A model generated the notes under the pieces. It did not search any database and had not been told where the DNA came from. It worked only from the letters and a program-made list of their open reading frames with translations. From a bacterium (lineage in GTDB: Bacteria > Patescibacteriota > Patescibacteriia > UBA1558 > GWA2-36-10), in contig JAUYFP010000107.1 in assembly GCA_030690875.1 (NCBI GenBank), positions 1 through 7,321 on the forward strand: DNA of 7,321 nt. Reading direction: 5' to 3'. Shown here in pieces: positions 5,911-7,321 of the stretch. The position numbers were made by a program, and so were the translations under genes. Within the stretch, counting starts at the first letter, position 1. The number at the start of each line of letters is the position of its first letter.

Positions 5911-7321
5911 ATGCCAAAAAATAAAATAAAAATAATAATGGCCGCCGCTGAGCTGGCGCCATTGGTAAAAGTCGGCGGTTTGGGGGATGTTACTGGCTCT
6001 CTGCCAAGGGCCTTAGCTAAATTGGGATTGGATCTTGCTATTTTTTTGCCTTTTTATGGCAGTATTGATCGGAAAAAATATAAAGCTAAATTGTTAAAAG
6101 ATTTTTTAAGTATAGATATTTCTTCTAAACAAGAAAAATTCGCTGTTTATCTCAGTCATTTGCCAGAGAGTAACATTAAAATATTTTTAATCAGCCATCC
6201 GCTTTTTTCTGGGAAAGATATTTATGTTGCTGGTAGCCGTTATTTTAAAAAAGGAAATTATAGTTCTTCCAAAGGCGTTTACAGCCGAGAAATTAGCGAT
6301 ATAGAGCGCTTTGTCTTTTTTTCCAAAGCCGTAGTTGAATCAATCAGGGTTTTGAAATTGAGACCAGACCTAATTCATTGCCATGATTGGCATACGGCGC
6401 TTATTCCCACCTTTATTGATGAGTATAGCTTGGAGCATGCTGATTTTAAAAACATCAAGACAATCTACACTATTCATAACTTAGCCAACCAAGGCATAGC
6501 TGGTTTGGATATTTTAGATTATGCCTCGCTTTCTCATGATTTGACGCCAGCTATTATGGAAGACTATTACGATGTCGATGGCCAAGTTATGGATTTGATG
6601 AAAGTAGGCATATTGTCAGCCGACTATGTCAGTACCGTGAGTCCGACTTACAGCCGGGAAATTTTGAGCAAAGAATATGGCGCGGGTTTGGAAAAATATT
6701 TAAACAGAAGAAAAAAGCATTTGGTCGGAATTTTAAACGGTATTGACACGGATTTTTTTAATCCGCAAAAAGATAAATATATTAAAAAGAAATACTCCCT
6801 TGCTAATGTTTTTTCCGTCAAAAAAATCAACAAAGAAAATTTACAAAGGATTTCCCGTTTGCCACTTGGCAATCAGCCGCTTTTTGGTCTGGTCAGCCGT
6901 CTGGTTCCTCAAAAGGGTTTGGATATTTTACTTTTGGTAATAGAGAAACTAATTGAAAAATATGATTTGCAGTTGATTATTTTGGGCACAGGAAAAAAAG
7001 ATATTGAAGTTAGTTGGCAGAATTTGGCTAAAAAATATCCTCGCAATATCAAAACTAACATTGGCTTTGATGTGGCCTTGGCGCAGAAAATATACGCTGG
7101 CGCAGATTTTTTCCTCATGCCTTCCGCTTTTGAACCTTGCGGGCTGGGGCAAATGATTTCCATGCGCTATGGTACTATCCCTATTGTCAGGCAAACTGGT
7201 GGCTTAAAGGATACGGTTAAAAATAAAAAAAATGGTTTTGTTTTTAAAAATTACGATAAAGAATCTCTAGCCAAGACGATGCTTGAAGCTATTAAATTTT
7301 ATCAACAAAAATCCCAGTTCA
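5911..7321 (+). CDS. glgA: Glycogen/starch synthase, GT5 family (copy 2), 3'-truncated by window
   Basis: The frame opens at ATG 5911 and stays open for 470 codons to the window edge, so only the last part of the C-terminal domain is missing. The signatures are those of nucleotide-glucose:glucan glucosyltransferases: AAELAPLVKVGGLGDV with donor lysine K20, HCHDWHT (156-162), YTIHN (N190), STVSPTY, NGID (276-279), SRLVPQKG with R330 and K335, and EPCGLGQ with E408, then TGGLKDTV. All expected active-site residues are present. It shares blocks with the first copy (PFYG-I-R-KYK, HCHDW, NGID, EPCG) but is clearly divergent, with GGLGD for GGLAD and IHNLANQG for IHNLVFQLG. ATG 5911 is preferred over the internal ATG at 5938 because the latter would trim the first beta strand. 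It has its own promoter after the operon terminator. No Shine-Dalgarno precedes it. Confidence 0.92.
   Translation, partial: MPKNKIKIIMAAAELAPLVKVGGLGDVTGSLPRALAKLGLDLAIFLPFYGSIDRKKYKAKLLKDFLSIDISSKQEKFAVYLSHLPESNIKIFLISHPLFSGKDIYVAGSRYFKKGNYSSSKGVYSREISDIERFVFFSKAVVESIRVLKLRPDLIHCHDWHTALIPTFIDEYSLEHADFKNIKTIYTIHNLANQGIAGLDILDYASLSHDLTPAIMEDYYDVDGQVMDLMKVGILSADYVSTVSPTYSREILSKEYGAGLEKYLNRRKKHLVGILNGIDTDFFNPQKDKYIKKKYSLANVFSVKKINKENLQRISRLPLGNQPLFGLVSRLVPQKGLDILLLVIEKLIEKYDLQLIILGTGKKDIEVSWQNLAKKYPRNIKTNIGFDVALAQKIYAGADFFLMPSAFEPCGLGQMISMRYGTIPIVRQTGGLKDTVKNKKNGFVFKNYDKESLAKTMLEAIKFYQQKSQF

Noticed and set aside
6648..7194. Several 65-84-codon frames on both strands
   Set aside because: They lie inside the conserved second glgA, which stays open through the whole stretch with all family motifs; these are shadows.

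Overview
The window looks like chromosome from a small-genome, AT-rich bacterium, most likely Patescibacteria/CPR (a Parcubacteria-type lineage). This is inferred from gene content and style, not from a marker gene. Coding is very dense, neighbouring genes overlap by 1 or 8 bp or sit 1 nt apart, and recognisable Shine-Dalgarno sequences are missing at almost every start. All six complete genes end in TAA. Tryptophan is read from TGG and no in-frame TGA is needed, so the standard code fits.

Layout. Positions 1-72 hold the first 24 codons of an unidentified gene on the minus strand, with a good sigma70-type promoter (79-107) placed to give a leaderless mRNA. Positions 124-203 hold four alternating complementary arms (two adjacent hairpins made from an 18-bp direct repeat), part of the spacer between divergent genes. 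From 336 to 5835 runs one compact plus-strand operon: yebC (336-1040), ruvC (1040-1540), a glycogen/starch synthase glgA (1540-3018), a short GH57 glucan-active enzyme (3011-4165), an APH/choline-kinase-fold phosphotransferase (start revised to 4167; ends 5264) and a P-loop nucleotide-kinase-like protein (5257-5835). An intrinsic terminator (5840-5869) ends it. An extended -10 promoter (5869-5877) lies directly on the terminator's T-tract and should drive a second, divergent glycogen synthase that starts at 5911 and runs off the window (at least 470 codons).

How the genes may work together. YebC and RuvC are housekeeping proteins (translation/regulation and Holliday-junction resolution) that often neighbour ruvA and ruvB, but here the operon goes straight into alpha-glucan metabolism. 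The two GlgA paralogues would extend an alpha-1,4-glucan from a nucleotide-glucose donor, and the GH57 enzyme would branch, transfer or hydrolyse it. The two kinase-like genes are translationally coupled to this set and have no assigned role. A sugar or maltose kinase role for the APH-fold protein is possible by analogy with maltokinases, but the sequence does not show it. No glgC, phosphorylase or classical GH13 branching enzyme is visible in the window.

No rRNA, tRNA, CRISPR array, insertion sequence or phage gene was seen.
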